Shown: one piece after another, positions 35,879 through 44,684 of the stretch | Numbering within the stretch: position 1 is the first letter of the stretch | Layout: the number at the start of each line of letters is the position of its first letter | Origin: G965220305 sp965220305 | GTDB lineage: Bacteria; Chloroflexota; Dehalococcoidia; Lucifugimonadales; UBA3495 | Assembly (NCBI GenBank): GCA_965220305.1 | Contig: OZ244817.1 | Location: forward strand, 1,364,001 to 1,428,000 | DNA length: 64,000 bases | Reading direction: 5' to 3' | Position numbers and translations under genes: made by a program | The notes under the pieces: model-generated | Databases searched by the model: none | What the model saw: only the letters and a program-made list of their open reading frames with translations | Told to the model about the DNA's origin: nothing

Positions 35879-37038
35879 TAGTACTCGGTCAATCTTGGTT
35901 TTGAGGGTGGCAGCGGTGATTGACTGGTAGTGCTAATCTTTGGGTAATTGGTGTTGCTGTGAGGTGGTGGTGTGGTCAGGGAGAAATTTGCGGTCCGGCT
36001 GACGCCGGAGGAGCGCAACCAACTGGAGCATATGGTCCGGGCGGGGAAGAGTTCAGCTAGGGTTACGACCCGGGCCCGCATCCTGCTCAAGACCGACGAG
36101 GGCTGGTCGGCGCCCAAGGTGGCCCAAGCTCTGGATGTGGCCGAGGGCACGGTGTTCCGCATCAAGCGGCGCTTCGCCGAGGACGGGTTGGACGGGGCGC
36201 TCAGGGACCGGACCCAGCCCCACCGGTACCGCAAGCTGGACGACCGGGGCGAAGCCCATCTCATCGCCCTGGCCTGCAGCCCGGCCCCCGAGGGCCACGA
36301 CCACTGGAATCTGCGCCTGCACCTGAAAAAAACGCCCTCAAACCGTGGCAGAAGAAGCAGTGGTGCATTCCCAAGGTGAGCGCCGACTTCGTGGCCAACA
36401 TGGAGGATGTCCTGGATTTGTACGCCGAACCCTTTGACCCCCAAAGGCCGGTGGTCTGCTTCGACGAGACATCCACCCAGTTGCTGGCCGACGCCCGGCC
36501 GCCCCTTCCGGTGGAGCCGGGACAACCCAGGAGGGAGAATTACGAGTACCGGCGGGAGGGCACCCGCAACCTGTTCCTGGCCTGCGAGCCCCTGGCTGGC
36601 TGGCGGCACGTGGCGGTTACCCAGCGGCGCACCACCGAGGACTTCGCCCATCAGATGCGCTGGCTGGTGGATGAAGCGTACCCCCGGATACCCGTAATCC
36701 GGGTGGTTCTGGACAATTTGAACACCCATCGCCAGGCGTCGCTGTACCAGACCTTTCCGGCGGGAGCGGCGCGGCGCATCGCCAGGAGACTGGAGTTTCA
36801 CTACACCCCCAAGCATGGCAGTTGGCTGAATATGGCGGAGATCGAGTTCAGCATCTTCTCCCGCAGTTGCCTGAGGCAGCGTCTCCCGGACGAGGAATCC
36901 CTCTGCCGGGAGGTCCACGCCTTGGAACTGGAGCGAAACGAAGCTCAAGCCCGCATCAACTGGCGCTTCAGCATCCAGGATGCCAGAACCAAACTCCACC
37001 GCCTCTATCCCCTCAATTCCTGACTTGACCGACTACTA
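35879..37038 (+). mobile_element. IS630-family insertion sequence
   Basis: About 1.16 kb bounded by TA (35879-35880 and 37037-37038). The ends are GTACTCGGTCAATCTTGG and, on the complement of the right side, GTAGTCGGTCAAGTCAGG. It carries an IS630 transposase in two frames. The ends resemble those of the MITE at 13191-13310. Confidence 0.88.
35972..37023 (+). pseudogene. IS630-family transposase with internal deletion
   Basis: The first frame (to 36379) holds the helix-turn-helix part (RARILLKTDEGWSAPKVAQA, GTVFRIKRRFAEDGLDGAL). After HWNLRLH about two dozen residues expected in this family are missing, and the frame shifts into KKNALKPWQKKQWCIPKV. The second frame (36376-37023) has the DDE core: VVCFDETSTQLL, IRVVLDNLNTH, GSWLNMAEIEFS. 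The deletion joins helix-turn-helix and catalytic parts out of frame, so the copy is probably inactive. Confidence 0.85.
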
Positions 37039-37039
37039 G

Positions 37040-37161
37040 ATGGCTATTGGGGATTCGTTGGGAACCGTGCCGAGCCCGAGGTCTGGGACTACTACGTTAG
37101 GAAGAGAGTGCCCGAGCGCTACCGGCGGCGCGGTAGTCAAAACCCGCGCCGCTACTGCGAT
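37040..37161 (+). pseudogene. Short coding-like remnant right of the IS pile
   Basis: One frame reads YWGFVGNRAEPEVWDYYVRK and then VPERYRRRGSQNPRRYCDP before a stop, composition typical of real protein. It is cut on its left side by the mobile elements. No family recognised. Confidence 0.4.
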
Positions 37162-37212
37162 CCGTAAAGATGGGTCGAGGGCTTTTCGAGGGCCTTTCCC
37201 TTCTCGGGCAAG

Positions 37213-37554
37213 GTGCTGCTAGCCCTGATTCACCGGGCCAAGACCGGGCGCGGGCAGTGGCTCGACGTTTCCCAGTTCGAGTCCCTGTCGTCCCTTCTGG
37301 AAACCCTGGTGTTGGACATGAGCGCCAACGGCCCCGCCACGGCCTCGACTCGTGCCGGCAATCGCTTGCCCCACGGCGGCGCTCCCCACGGCGCGTACCG
37401 CTGTTTGGGAGAGGACCGATGGGTGGCTATCCCCATCTCCTCCGAGGAAGAATGGCCCGCCTTCGGAGCAGACCTGACCTACGTGCTGCGGGAAGTGCTG
37501 GGCATGTCCGATGACGAGTTGGCCGACTGCGCCATCGCCGGCGTGTTCGACTGA
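37213..37554 (+). pseudogene. CaiB/BaiF CoA-transferase C-terminal fragment
   Basis: LLALIHRAKTGRGQWLDVSQ followed by FESLSSLLETLVLDMSANG is the characteristic segment of type III (CaiB/BaiF) CoA-transferases, and the C-terminal PHGAYRCLGEDRWVAIPISS fits. The catalytic N-terminal half is missing and there is an internal deletion before the C-terminal helices. It is a decayed neighbour gene at the mobile-element border. Confidence 0.78.
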
Positions 37555-38013
37555 CCGGGCGCTGTACCCCCAGGTTGCGCAGCGTAGGCCGCGCCACCCC
37601 CCAACGGGAAATCACGGCCATGAACGCGATTGCCCCGCCGGTCCGGGTGGAACGGTTGCGCCCGTCGGGATGCCGCCGTACACTGTCGGTGATTAGCATC
37701 TCACGGATCGCGGAGGGGCCAAACCGCCCCTCCGCTCTCTTCGCAGAGCTCCCGGAGCGGTCTGGGGTCGGAATCACCATCTAAGCTCGGGGGACTTTGT
37801 TTCAACAACAGGGAACGCAGCAGGGGCCGGACGGTCAACTCGTCCGGTCCCCTTGGTGCTGGTTGCCAGCTAGCCGATGTGTTCGGCGTGTGTCTGCTGG
37901 GACCCGCATTTCTGCCGCGTCACTGTTCCCTGAGCAGGGTCTCTTTTTTAAGAGATGGGGCCTCTGACCAGGTGGACAGCGGCCCGAGGATTGCTGAGTC
38001 TCTTGGTGAAACC
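37555..38013. other. Intergenic region with two strong hairpins
   Basis: Contains GCGGAGGGGCC-AAACC-GCCCCTCCGC followed by TCTCTT (37710-37740) and GGGGCCGGACG/CGTCCGGTCCCC (37823-37852). The first may terminate plus-strand transcription. No gene seen. Confidence 0.55.
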
Positions 38014-38685
38014 TTAGCTTGGATTTTCTCCGGAATCGTCTGATGGTCTGACGATTGTTTCCTTGGCATCGTGGATGATGAGCTCATCGACAGTGAATTC
38101 GTGGCTCTTGATGGGGATTCCGCGGCCGTCGTCGGCGAAGACCACGGTTTGCCCGCCGTCCTCGTATTGCCAACCGGGGGCGTTATCGATGCAATCGTCC
38201 TGGAAGCAGACCCGGGTCGTTGTGGTGACAGCGATTCCCTGTTTTCCGAGCGCTTCTTCCATGGCGTTGATGGGGTGCGGGTTGAACACGGACCGGGGTA
38301 TTCTTCGCACGTTCTCCGGGATCTGTTCGGTCTCCGTGGTTCTTGTAATAGGGTCGTAGATCGAATATTGGTCGCCGGAGAGTTGCTGGTAGTAGCCGAC
38401 CTCACTGTATGTTTTGTCGCCTGCTTGGACCTCTGGTGCGGCGATGATTTCCTCTTTCCAGTCGGTGCTGGAAGTGTAGGTGAGCCGGAAGGTAATCTCC
38501 TTCGTTTCTCGGGTATCAGGGTTGGTGCTCGCGTTCTTGTAGGTCATGGTGAGAGCGGGCCAATCTGGATCCTTCGCTCCGACCATATTAGTGGTGATTA
38601 TGAAGGCGCTTATGCCGATGGCGATGGCCCCAAGTGCGACGAAAGTGCCCAGGACGGTACGGGGGATTCTTGATAGATGTTTCAT
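38014..38685 (-). CDS. Membrane-anchored extracellular protein of unknown function
   Basis: A 223-residue protein with AAAGGAG before ATG 38685. One N-terminal hydrophobic segment (TFVALGAIAIGISAFIITTN) is followed by a beta-rich outside domain (TFRLTYTSSTDWKEEI, VGYYQQLSGDQYSIYDPITR) with a Cys pair CFQDDC. No family recognised. It is the second gene of a pair with the similarly built gene 33 bases upstream, suggesting one surface or secreted complex. Confidence 0.65.
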   Translation of the reverse strand: MKHLSRIPRTVLGTFVALGAIAIGISAFIITTNMVGAKDPDWPALTMTYKNASTNPDTRETKEITFRLTYTSSTDWKEEIIAAPEVQAGDKTYSEVGYYQQLSGDQYSIYDPITRTTETEQIPENVRRIPRSVFNPHPINAMEEALGKQGIAVTTTTRVCFQDDCIDNAPGWQYEDGGQTVVFADDGRGIPIKSHEFTVDELIIHDAKETIVRPSDDSGENPS

Positions 38686-38718
38686 GTCAGCTTCTCCTTT
38701 CTAGGTTCTTGGGGTTAT

Positions 38719-39270
38719 TTAGTCCTGATTCAAGTAGTGTCTGATGGGCAATCCGTTGAATTCATGCGTTATGCCGCCGCCGCACCAGTTCTGTTGCTTG
38801 TATCTGAGCCAGTCCTTGGTGAATCCTGTGGCTCCGATATTAGTGTCGGGATTGTCATAGACCCAATATCCTAGGTAGGTATGCGGGGTGGAGTACCATC
38901 CGCCGGGACCGTTGGTGTGCCTGAGAATGGGGTCGCCGATGGTTTCTTGCCAGTATTCGATTCTCTCCTTCTTCCATTTTCCCTTGTACCAGCAGAAACC
39001 CGAGTCGGGGTATCTTCCACCGTAAGTGAACTTGTGGATGATGACTCGGGTAGGGTTGTCTTCGATGGAGTAGTTGACTGAGCTGCCGTGGGTGGCGCCG
39101 TGGCCGTCTGAGAAGTCGGTGGTGTACTGGTAGTTGGTCCATGAGGGGCTGGCCTCGATGGTGAACTCGGGGGCGCCACGTACGTCTTGGTAGACTAGGG
39201 CTCCGACAGCCCCGAGCCCGCCGATGACCAGGGCAAGGACCGCGATCTGGATGGTTCTAGCGAGTTTCAT
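38719..39270 (-). CDS. Membrane-anchored extracellular protein of unknown function
   Basis: A 183-residue protein; ATG 39270 has AAAGGAC upstream while the earlier ATG 39288 has no site. An N-terminal helix (IAVLALVIGGLGAVGALVYQ) precedes a Tyr/Trp-rich domain (VIIHKFTYGGRYPDSGFCWY, THTYLGYWVYDNPDTNIG-like region). It pairs with the downstream gene of the same architecture but shows little sequence similarity to it. Confidence 0.6.
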   Translation of the reverse strand: MKLARTIQIAVLALVIGGLGAVGALVYQDVRGAPEFTIEASPSWTNYQYTTDFSDGHGATHGSSVNYSIEDNPTRVIIHKFTYGGRYPDSGFCWYKGKWKKERIEYWQETIGDPILRHTNGPGGWYSTPHTYLGYWVYDNPDTNIGATGFTKDWLRYKQQNWCGGGITHEFNGLPIRHYLNQD

Positions 39271-39835
39271 TCTTTTGTCCTTTGTCATGAGTATTTTACG
39301 CCTGGGTCCAAGGATTGGCTTACATGGGATTCACCGGCTTTTCCGCGTTGATCCTCTGGAGCAGCAGGTGTCCCTTGACTCGATCTCTAGGCCCATCAGG
39401 GGTTGCTTCCTCAACCCCGACCCCCAACATTACGTCGGTCGCTGGGCCTTCTTCTTGGAGGGCGGCAGGCTCGCAAACTGGGGAATAAGTCCTGTTATCG
39501 GCACTTCCTTTCCGTCACTCGTGATTGAAATTCCGTGTTTCTCACCCCGTCCGTCGGACCTGAACTGTTGTCGCTTTATGGTCGTCAAGGGGTAACCACT
39601 TCCCTCCTTCATAACGCCGGGATTCCCCTCACGTATCACGCAGCGTTTCTTCCTGTCAACGAGCGACCGGCGGATTTACGAGCTCGTAAATCCGCCGGCA
39701 TTGAATGGAATATTGGCCCTGATGGCTGCGAAGAGAACGTGTGACTCTCGTCTATCCTGTGAACGTGACTGTGAAACGCAATCTACTCAAGTGGAGTGAT
39801 TTTCACAATGTTTTCGCAAATGCGAGCGGTGTCAT
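39271..39835. other. Intergenic region containing a perfect palindrome
   Basis: No supported gene. Lower GC than the surroundings. The main feature is the 32-bp palindrome at 39667-39698. Confidence 0.5.
39667..39698. repeat. Perfect 32-bp palindrome
   Basis: The left half CCGGCGGATTTACGAG is followed directly by its complement CTCGTAAATCCGCCGG, with no loop. Might be a protein-binding site, a cruciform or the remnant of an element junction. Confidence 0.85.
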
Positions 39836-39909
39836 TCATATCCCCAGCTGCGCCAGCACGTTCCGGGGCCAGATGGCCTCGGTGCGTTCCCGCCAGACCA
39901 GGCCGCCCG
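39836..39909 (-). pseudogene. C-terminal gene remnant on the minus strand
   Basis: Reads VWRERTEAIWPRNVLAQLGI before a stop at 39836. It looks like a genuine protein end but is only about 24 codons. It is cut exactly where the plus-strand peptidase fragment begins. Confidence 0.35.
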
Positions 39910-40158
39910 GGCAGCGGAGCTTCAACCGATTTCGGCAACGTCAGCCAGGTCATGCCGGCATTTGAACTGAGGTATGCCGTAAGCGAGGAACCGGTAGCCT
40001 CTCACACCAGGGATATGCGTGAGACGGCTGCGACCGATTTTGCGCTCAGCAACGCTTTGCTGGTGGCCAAAACCCTGAGCCTGACGGCGAGCGACCTGCT
40101 GCGCGACACCACGCTAGTGGAGGCCGCGCAGTCCGAGTTCGCGGGTCGCAGCGGCTGA
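39910..40158 (+). pseudogene. M20-family amidohydrolase C-terminal fragment
   Basis: GSGASTDFGNVSQVMPAFEL matches the C-terminal metal-site region of M20 amidohydrolases (GSTD-GNVS-V-P). Then ASHTRDMRETAATDFALSNA and a helical end to the stop at 40158. Everything upstream of the STDFGN motif is gone. Confidence 0.7.
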
Positions 40159-40202
40159 AAACTCCACCGTATCCGGCGGTGTCGCCCGGGCGCACCCCGA
40201 CT

Positions 40203-41336
40203 CTACCCGGCTACCAGCATCTCGTCGGTGCTGAAGAGAGGCGACAGCAGCCTGGGGGAGTCGTGGGTGACCAGCACCATGTCCTGCAGGTGCCAGTAGC
40301 CGATGTGCGGCTCGAGGGCCACTACCATGCCCTCCTCCAGGACGCGCGTGCTGGAGGGCACCATGTACGGCTCCTGCTGGTGCCACCAGGCGCCGACGCC
40401 ATGCCCGGCCAGGGACACATTGCCCTGGAATCCGGCTTCGTGGAAGCTGTCGTTGGCAAAGTGGTAGATGTCCGCCGTCCGCGTCCCCGGGCGGCAACGC
40501 TCGATAGTGGCGCGGTAGATGTCTCTCGTGACTTGGTAAACCCGCTTCTGTTCGTCTGAGGGCGCACCCACGCAGACGCTCCGCGACTGGTGGCCGGGAT
40601 AGCCGTTGAGGTATGAGACATAATCGTTGCGGATGATGTCGCCTGCCTCGAAGGCCAGGTCGCTCTCGCCGCCGTAGGCCACGGTGTTGCGGCTGGAGTT
40701 CAGGATGCCGTGGGCCCAGTTGGCGCCCCGGCGCAGACAGCTCTCGATTATGCGGCTGTGCACCAGCCGTTCGGTGTCGCCGGGCCGGACCGTGGGCAGC
40801 ACCTCCAGGTACGCTTCGTCCAGCAGCCGGGCTCCGGCTTCGAGGGCCGCCACCTCTTCAGGAGTCTTGATCCAGCGCACCCGGTCCATCAACTCAGTGC
40901 TGTCGACGATACGCGCCTTGGGCAGCAGCCCGCCAATTTCCTCCCACCGGTTCGCGCTGACGTAGCTCTTCTCGAACCCGATGGTCTCCTCGGCTAGCCC
41001 CAGTTGCCGCAGCACATCGGCGGCCCTCTCGTAGGGCGACTCCGCGTAGTCGTCGACGACCTCGATGCGTTCCAGCCAAGAGTCGCGGCGGGCCAGCGGA
41101 GCGGCGTAGGAGTTCAGCACCATCACCGGTTCGCCCGTCCGCGGCCACACCAGCATCACCTCCCGGGGCGAATCCGGGAACTCCAGGTGTCGCGCCAGCG
41201 TACCGGGATAGGCGAACCCGGCCAGGTAGGTGAAGTTCTTGCCCGAGCGGGCGACTATGGCCGAAACCCCTTCTTCGTCCATCAGCCGGTGCAGCCGGTC
41301 TACATTGGCGATTATCTTGCCGTAGGCGTTGGCCAT
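40203..41336 (-). CDS. M24-family (pita-bread fold) protein with altered metal ligands
   Basis: A 377-residue protein from ATG 41336 with AAGGAGAG upstream. It has a creatinase-type N-terminal domain (VSAIVARSGKNFTYLAGFAY) and a C-terminal pita-bread domain (LAGHGVGAWWHQQEPYMV, VVALEPHIGYWHLQDMVLVT). In metallo-M24 enzymes the five ligands are D, D, H, E, E. Here the second Asp is His (NGYPGHQSR) and the last Glu is Gln (HLQDMVLVT), while Asp, His and the first Glu remain. That argues against a normal di-metal aminopeptidase and for a creatinase-like hydrolase or lyase. Substrate unknown. Confidence 0.82.
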   Translation of the reverse strand: MANAYGKIIANVDRLHRLMDEEGVSAIVARSGKNFTYLAGFAYPGTLARHLEFPDSPREVMLVWPRTGEPVMVLNSYAAPLARRDSWLERIEVVDDYAESPYERAADVLRQLGLAEETIGFEKSYVSANRWEEIGGLLPKARIVDSTELMDRVRWIKTPEEVAALEAGARLLDEAYLEVLPTVRPGDTERLVHSRIIESCLRRGANWAHGILNSSRNTVAYGGESDLAFEAGDIIRNDYVSYLNGYPGHQSRSVCVGAPSDEQKRVYQVTRDIYRATIERCRPGTRTADIYHFANDSFHEAGFQGNVSLAGHGVGAWWHQQEPYMVPSSTRVLEEGMVVALEPHIGYWHLQDMVLVTHDSPRLLSPLFSTDEMLVAG

Positions 41337-41881
41337 AACCGTCACTCTCCTTGCTGGGCAGTGTCGTCAAAACCGCTTGATCCAAAGGACTAGGGCGTGT
41401 TTGCCAACTATAACCGGAATAAAATGGACCCGATGTGCAGCATATCCAGATAGTTGTCAACTCTATTCTCTTACCCGGTGGCGATGCGCCGCAACTGCTT
41501 CACCCGATTGATTGACCGCTCTACCGATTGTGAGGCCGATACAGGGCTTTGTCCAAAGGCCCGGCGCGCCTTTCATCCCTTCTTCTGGGAATGACGAGGC
41601 TACGGACTGGCTGCACTTCACCGCATGTCGGAGGACCGGTCAGTCTATCGGCGTCCTGGTGGGGAACACGGTACACGGGAAAGTCGCTATACTATACGGG
41701 GGTCGTAATGACACGCTGGCGCAGGCGGTGACGGAGGAATATTCCGAATTCGATGTGCGCGTCGCCAACGTCGTGACAGGACACGAACTTCAATTGACCC
41801 CGTCTTTTCCACCGAGCCGAGTATTTGAGGGGCCATTGCCGGCGAGGGTGGGTGACTGAATGAAACGGAAGGAGTATTCGG
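41337..41881. other. Intergenic region
   Basis: Divergent region between the M24 and LLM genes. The open frames present lack ribosome sites. No strong motif found. Confidence 0.45.
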
Positions 41882-42946
41882 ATGGACGTCGGAGTGATGA
41901 TGATCTTCTCGCGTTACGGCTGGGAAGAAGGCTCAGACCGCCAGATGTGGGAGGAGGAGTTGCGCCTTGCTGAAATCGCCGCCGATGCCGGGTTCGATAG
42001 CCTCTGGTCCGCGGAGCATCATTTCAACGATTATTCCTTCGTGCCGGACAATATCCAGTTAATGACCCATATTGCGGCGAAGCATCCTGACATCGACGTG
42101 GGGACAGCCGCCGTCATCCTTCCCTGGCATGAGCCGCTACGGGTGGCGGAGAACGCTGCGGTCCTCGACTTATTGAGCAATGGCCGACTCCGGCTCGGGT
42201 TCGGCAGGGGTCTGGCGCGGCGCGAATTTGAAGCCTTCGGTATCAGCATGGACGAGTCGCGGGAACGCTTCGACGAAGCGGCGCCAATGATTGTCGAGGC
42301 CCTTAAGACGGGCTTCATCGAGGGCAATGGGACTTACTACCAGCAGCCCCGCACGGAAATCCGGCCCCGACCGCAGCATTCCTTCGACGGCCGCATCTAC
42401 GCCGTGGCGGCTAGCGACGAGTCCGTTCTCTCGGCAGCCAAACTTGGCGCCCATATCATTATGTTCGCCGATCGTCCCTGGGAAATGCGGATGCCGGGTA
42501 TCGAGCGTGGCCGCGCCTTACACCGTGAATTCCACGGCACGGAGCCACCGGACCTGATGCTCACCGAATTCGTCGTCTGTGGCGCCGATATGGCCCAGTG
42601 CGAGGCAGAAGCCCGCCAATATCAGGGTAAGTTTGTCGAAAGCAATTTTTACCACTACGAATTTCTTGGCGACCATTTTAGATCTGTGAAGGGTTACGAC
42701 GCTTATCAACAGAAGGCTGAGATTGCGCGTTCCGCCGGTCTCGAAGGGGCAGTCGATGGCTTCATGAAGGCGGCCAGTTGGGGCACACCGGACAAGATTC
42801 TGCGGGGGCTTGAGGAACGCCGGGCCCTGCTGGGCAATTTTGAGTTGAACGTCGGCTTCCGCTTCGGTGGCACGCCTTTCCATGTCGCGGAGCGGGGCCT
42901 GAAGCTCTTCGCCAAAGAGGTGCTGCCGGTCCTGAAGTCCTGGTAG
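41882..42946 (+). CDS. LLM class flavin-dependent oxidoreductase
   Basis: A 354-residue bacterial luciferase-like monooxygenase (TIM barrel, FMN or F420). It opens MDVGVMMIFSRYGWEEGSD; key segments are DAGFDSLWSAEHHFNDYSFV, DVGTAAVILPWHEPLRVAEN and RLRLGFGRGLARREFEAFGI. GGAAGGAG precedes the ATG at 41882. Likely oxidises a small organic substrate with a reduced flavin. A second, only distantly related LLM gene is at 47464. Confidence 0.93.
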   Translation: MDVGVMMIFSRYGWEEGSDRQMWEEELRLAEIAADAGFDSLWSAEHHFNDYSFVPDNIQLMTHIAAKHPDIDVGTAAVILPWHEPLRVAENAAVLDLLSNGRLRLGFGRGLARREFEAFGISMDESRERFDEAAPMIVEALKTGFIEGNGTYYQQPRTEIRPRPQHSFDGRIYAVAASDESVLSAAKLGAHIIMFADRPWEMRMPGIERGRALHREFHGTEPPDLMLTEFVVCGADMAQCEAEARQYQGKFVESNFYHYEFLGDHFRSVKGYDAYQQKAEIARSAGLEGAVDGFMKAASWGTPDKILRGLEERRALLGNFELNVGFRFGGTPFHVAERGLKLFAKEVLPVLKSW

Positions 42947-43080
42947 TTGCTGTGGCTGTTGCTTGGAGCGGCCAACCACGCAGAGCATGACTATCCAACT
43001 GGAGATCGGTGGTCTAGGCGGCTCGATAATTACCCGAGGAGCCACGAGCTATAAATAGAGGAACTCTAACCGCTTGGATC

Positions 43081-43404
43081 GTGTTGTGCGTCCTGTTAGT
43101 AGCGGTGTTTCTCTTTGTCTATTTAGAAAACACAGTAGACGACCAGTACTTATGGAATTGGACTTCTTGGTTATTTGTCTTCGTCATTTTTGCCGTGCTA
43201 CTGATTATTGCCACCCCCGTCGTAGCCCTAGGAATATTCTTGTTCCTACGGTTCCACAACGTTATTCGGGTCCGAGTTCTCGGAATCCCAAGAAACGACA
43301 ACGTCGGGATGACGCCCCTTCTGGTATTGCTGTCAGCGATTCTAATAGTTTTGTTCTTTGCGGCAAGTTTGATATTTTTCAACAGTGTACCCTTCCGCAT
43401 GTAA
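43081..43404 (+). CDS. Small integral membrane protein
   Basis: About 107 residues from GTG 43081; the exact start is uncertain because the frame is open upstream. Three hydrophobic helices (VLLVAVFLFVYL, WLFVFVIFAVLLIIATPVVA, LLVLLSAILIVLFFAASLIF). AT-richer than its neighbours. No family recognised. Confidence 0.5.
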   Translation: MLCVLLVAVFLFVYLENTVDDQYLWNWTSWLFVFVIFAVLLIIATPVVALGIFLFLRFHNVIRVRVLGIPRNDNVGMTPLLVLLSAILIVLFFAASLIFFNSVPFRM

Positions 43405-43787
43405 CCCATGCCCTCCACTGGCAACGGGGTAAGGACCCGGGGCTATATCCGCAAGAATTGCCGCTTCCAGGACTTCCCTGACGTCCGTGGGGGTCCGGCC
43501 TGTCAACCATCGGCTCTTCCTCTACTGGCCGAGCCATTTGTCCCAAAGCAGGAAGGCAAAGGCCAGCTTGACCACCAGACCCGCAACGACGGACACTGTC
43601 TACTCGAACCTCCTATTTTCCATACCGGACTGAGAACCGGGTCCACCTCAGTCCTTTCCCACAAAAATCATTGCCTTTCGACGTATATTTCCCATTCCGG
43701 CAGGAGTGTGTTAACCACTATTCGAGCGTATACTTGATTTCAGGCGCTAAACCCATCATTTCAATGGATTCTTGAGAAGGGCAAAGT
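43405..43787. other. Intergenic region
   Basis: No supported gene; a frame at 43408-43737 has neither ribosome site nor family features. Confidence 0.45.
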
Positions 43788-44684
43788 ATGATGCAAGACA
43801 AGAAACGTATGACCACGAGACTCAAGGAGCTTTTCGAGCGTCCGGAGATTTTTGTTCTGGCGGGCGGAATGAACGCCATGGGCGCGAAGATGGCGGAGGT
43901 GTTGGGATTCGAGGCATTTTATATGTCGGGAGGCAATACTTCAGCCCAGCTTATGGGCTGGACGGAAGGCGGGACCAGTATGCGGGACATGGTGGACAAC
44001 GCCAGGCGTATCGTGAACACCGTGGATATTCCAGTGTTTGTTGACATGGATACGGGCTACGGGGACGCCATCACCGTCCACGAAACTGTGAAGGAGTATA
44101 TCCGAGCTGGGATCGCCGGCACCCACCTGGAGGACCAAACCTACCCGCCCAAATCGGGCTCCCGCCGCCGGTGCGTTTCCATCGAAGAGATGGTCGGCAA
44201 ACTGAGGTCCGCGATGGACGCCAAGATGGAGTTGGACCCGGACTTCGTAATCGTAGCCAGGTGCGATTACGCCGGAGTTCCCGGGGCGACCTTCGCAGAC
44301 GTGATGGAACGCTGCTTGGCCTACAAGAGCCAGACTAACGTAGACGTCGTCTGCCCCGCCGTACAATCCTGGGAAGAGAACAAGGAGATTATCCAGCGGA
44401 TACCCGGTCCCGTACTCCCCTTGTTTACCCACGGGAGCCAGACTCATCCCAGCTTAGAGGAGTTGCAGGCCGCCGGGGCTGCCGCGGCCTGGTATCCGGC
44501 CCTCACCACCATGACGGGTCTTCAGGCGTCCTGGGACTTCTTGAACGAGTTCAGGGAGCGCGGCGCCAGCGCCATCGACGACTTCCTGGCGAGCGCCGCC
44601 CAAAGCAAGTGGGGCGTGGCCAGCAACGGCAACATCCTCGGGGCGGAGCGCATCCGGGAGATGGAGGACAAGTACCTGCCCTAA
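43788..44684 (+). CDS. Isocitrate lyase/PEP-mutase superfamily protein
   Basis: A 298-residue TIM-barrel protein. Superfamily marks: FVLAGGMNAMGAKMAEVLGF, YMSGGNTSAQLMGWTEGG, the Mg site VFVDMDTGYGD, and THLEDQTYPPKSGSRRRC. The catalytic loop KKCGH of isocitrate lyases is replaced by KSGSRRR, so isocitrate lyase itself is excluded. A 2-methylisocitrate, dimethylmalate or oxaloacetate-type C-C lyase or decarboxylase is more likely. It ends 4 bases inside the convergent SMP-30 gene. Confidence 0.85.
   Translation: MMQDKKRMTTRLKELFERPEIFVLAGGMNAMGAKMAEVLGFEAFYMSGGNTSAQLMGWTEGGTSMRDMVDNARRIVNTVDIPVFVDMDTGYGDAITVHETVKEYIRAGIAGTHLEDQTYPPKSGSRRRCVSIEEMVGKLRSAMDAKMELDPDFVIVARCDYAGVPGATFADVMERCLAYKSQTNVDVVCPAVQSWEENKEIIQRIPGPVLPLFTHGSQTHPSLEELQAAGAAAAWYPALTTMTGLQASWDFLNEFRERGASAIDDFLASAAQSKWGVASNGNILGAERIREMEDKYLP

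Noticed and set aside
41512..41859. Open frame before the first LLM gene
   Set aside because: No ribosome site, no family features, and the sequence includes repeat-like intergenic stretches.
43408..43737. Open frame between the small membrane protein and the lyase
   Set aside because: No start context or conserved motif.
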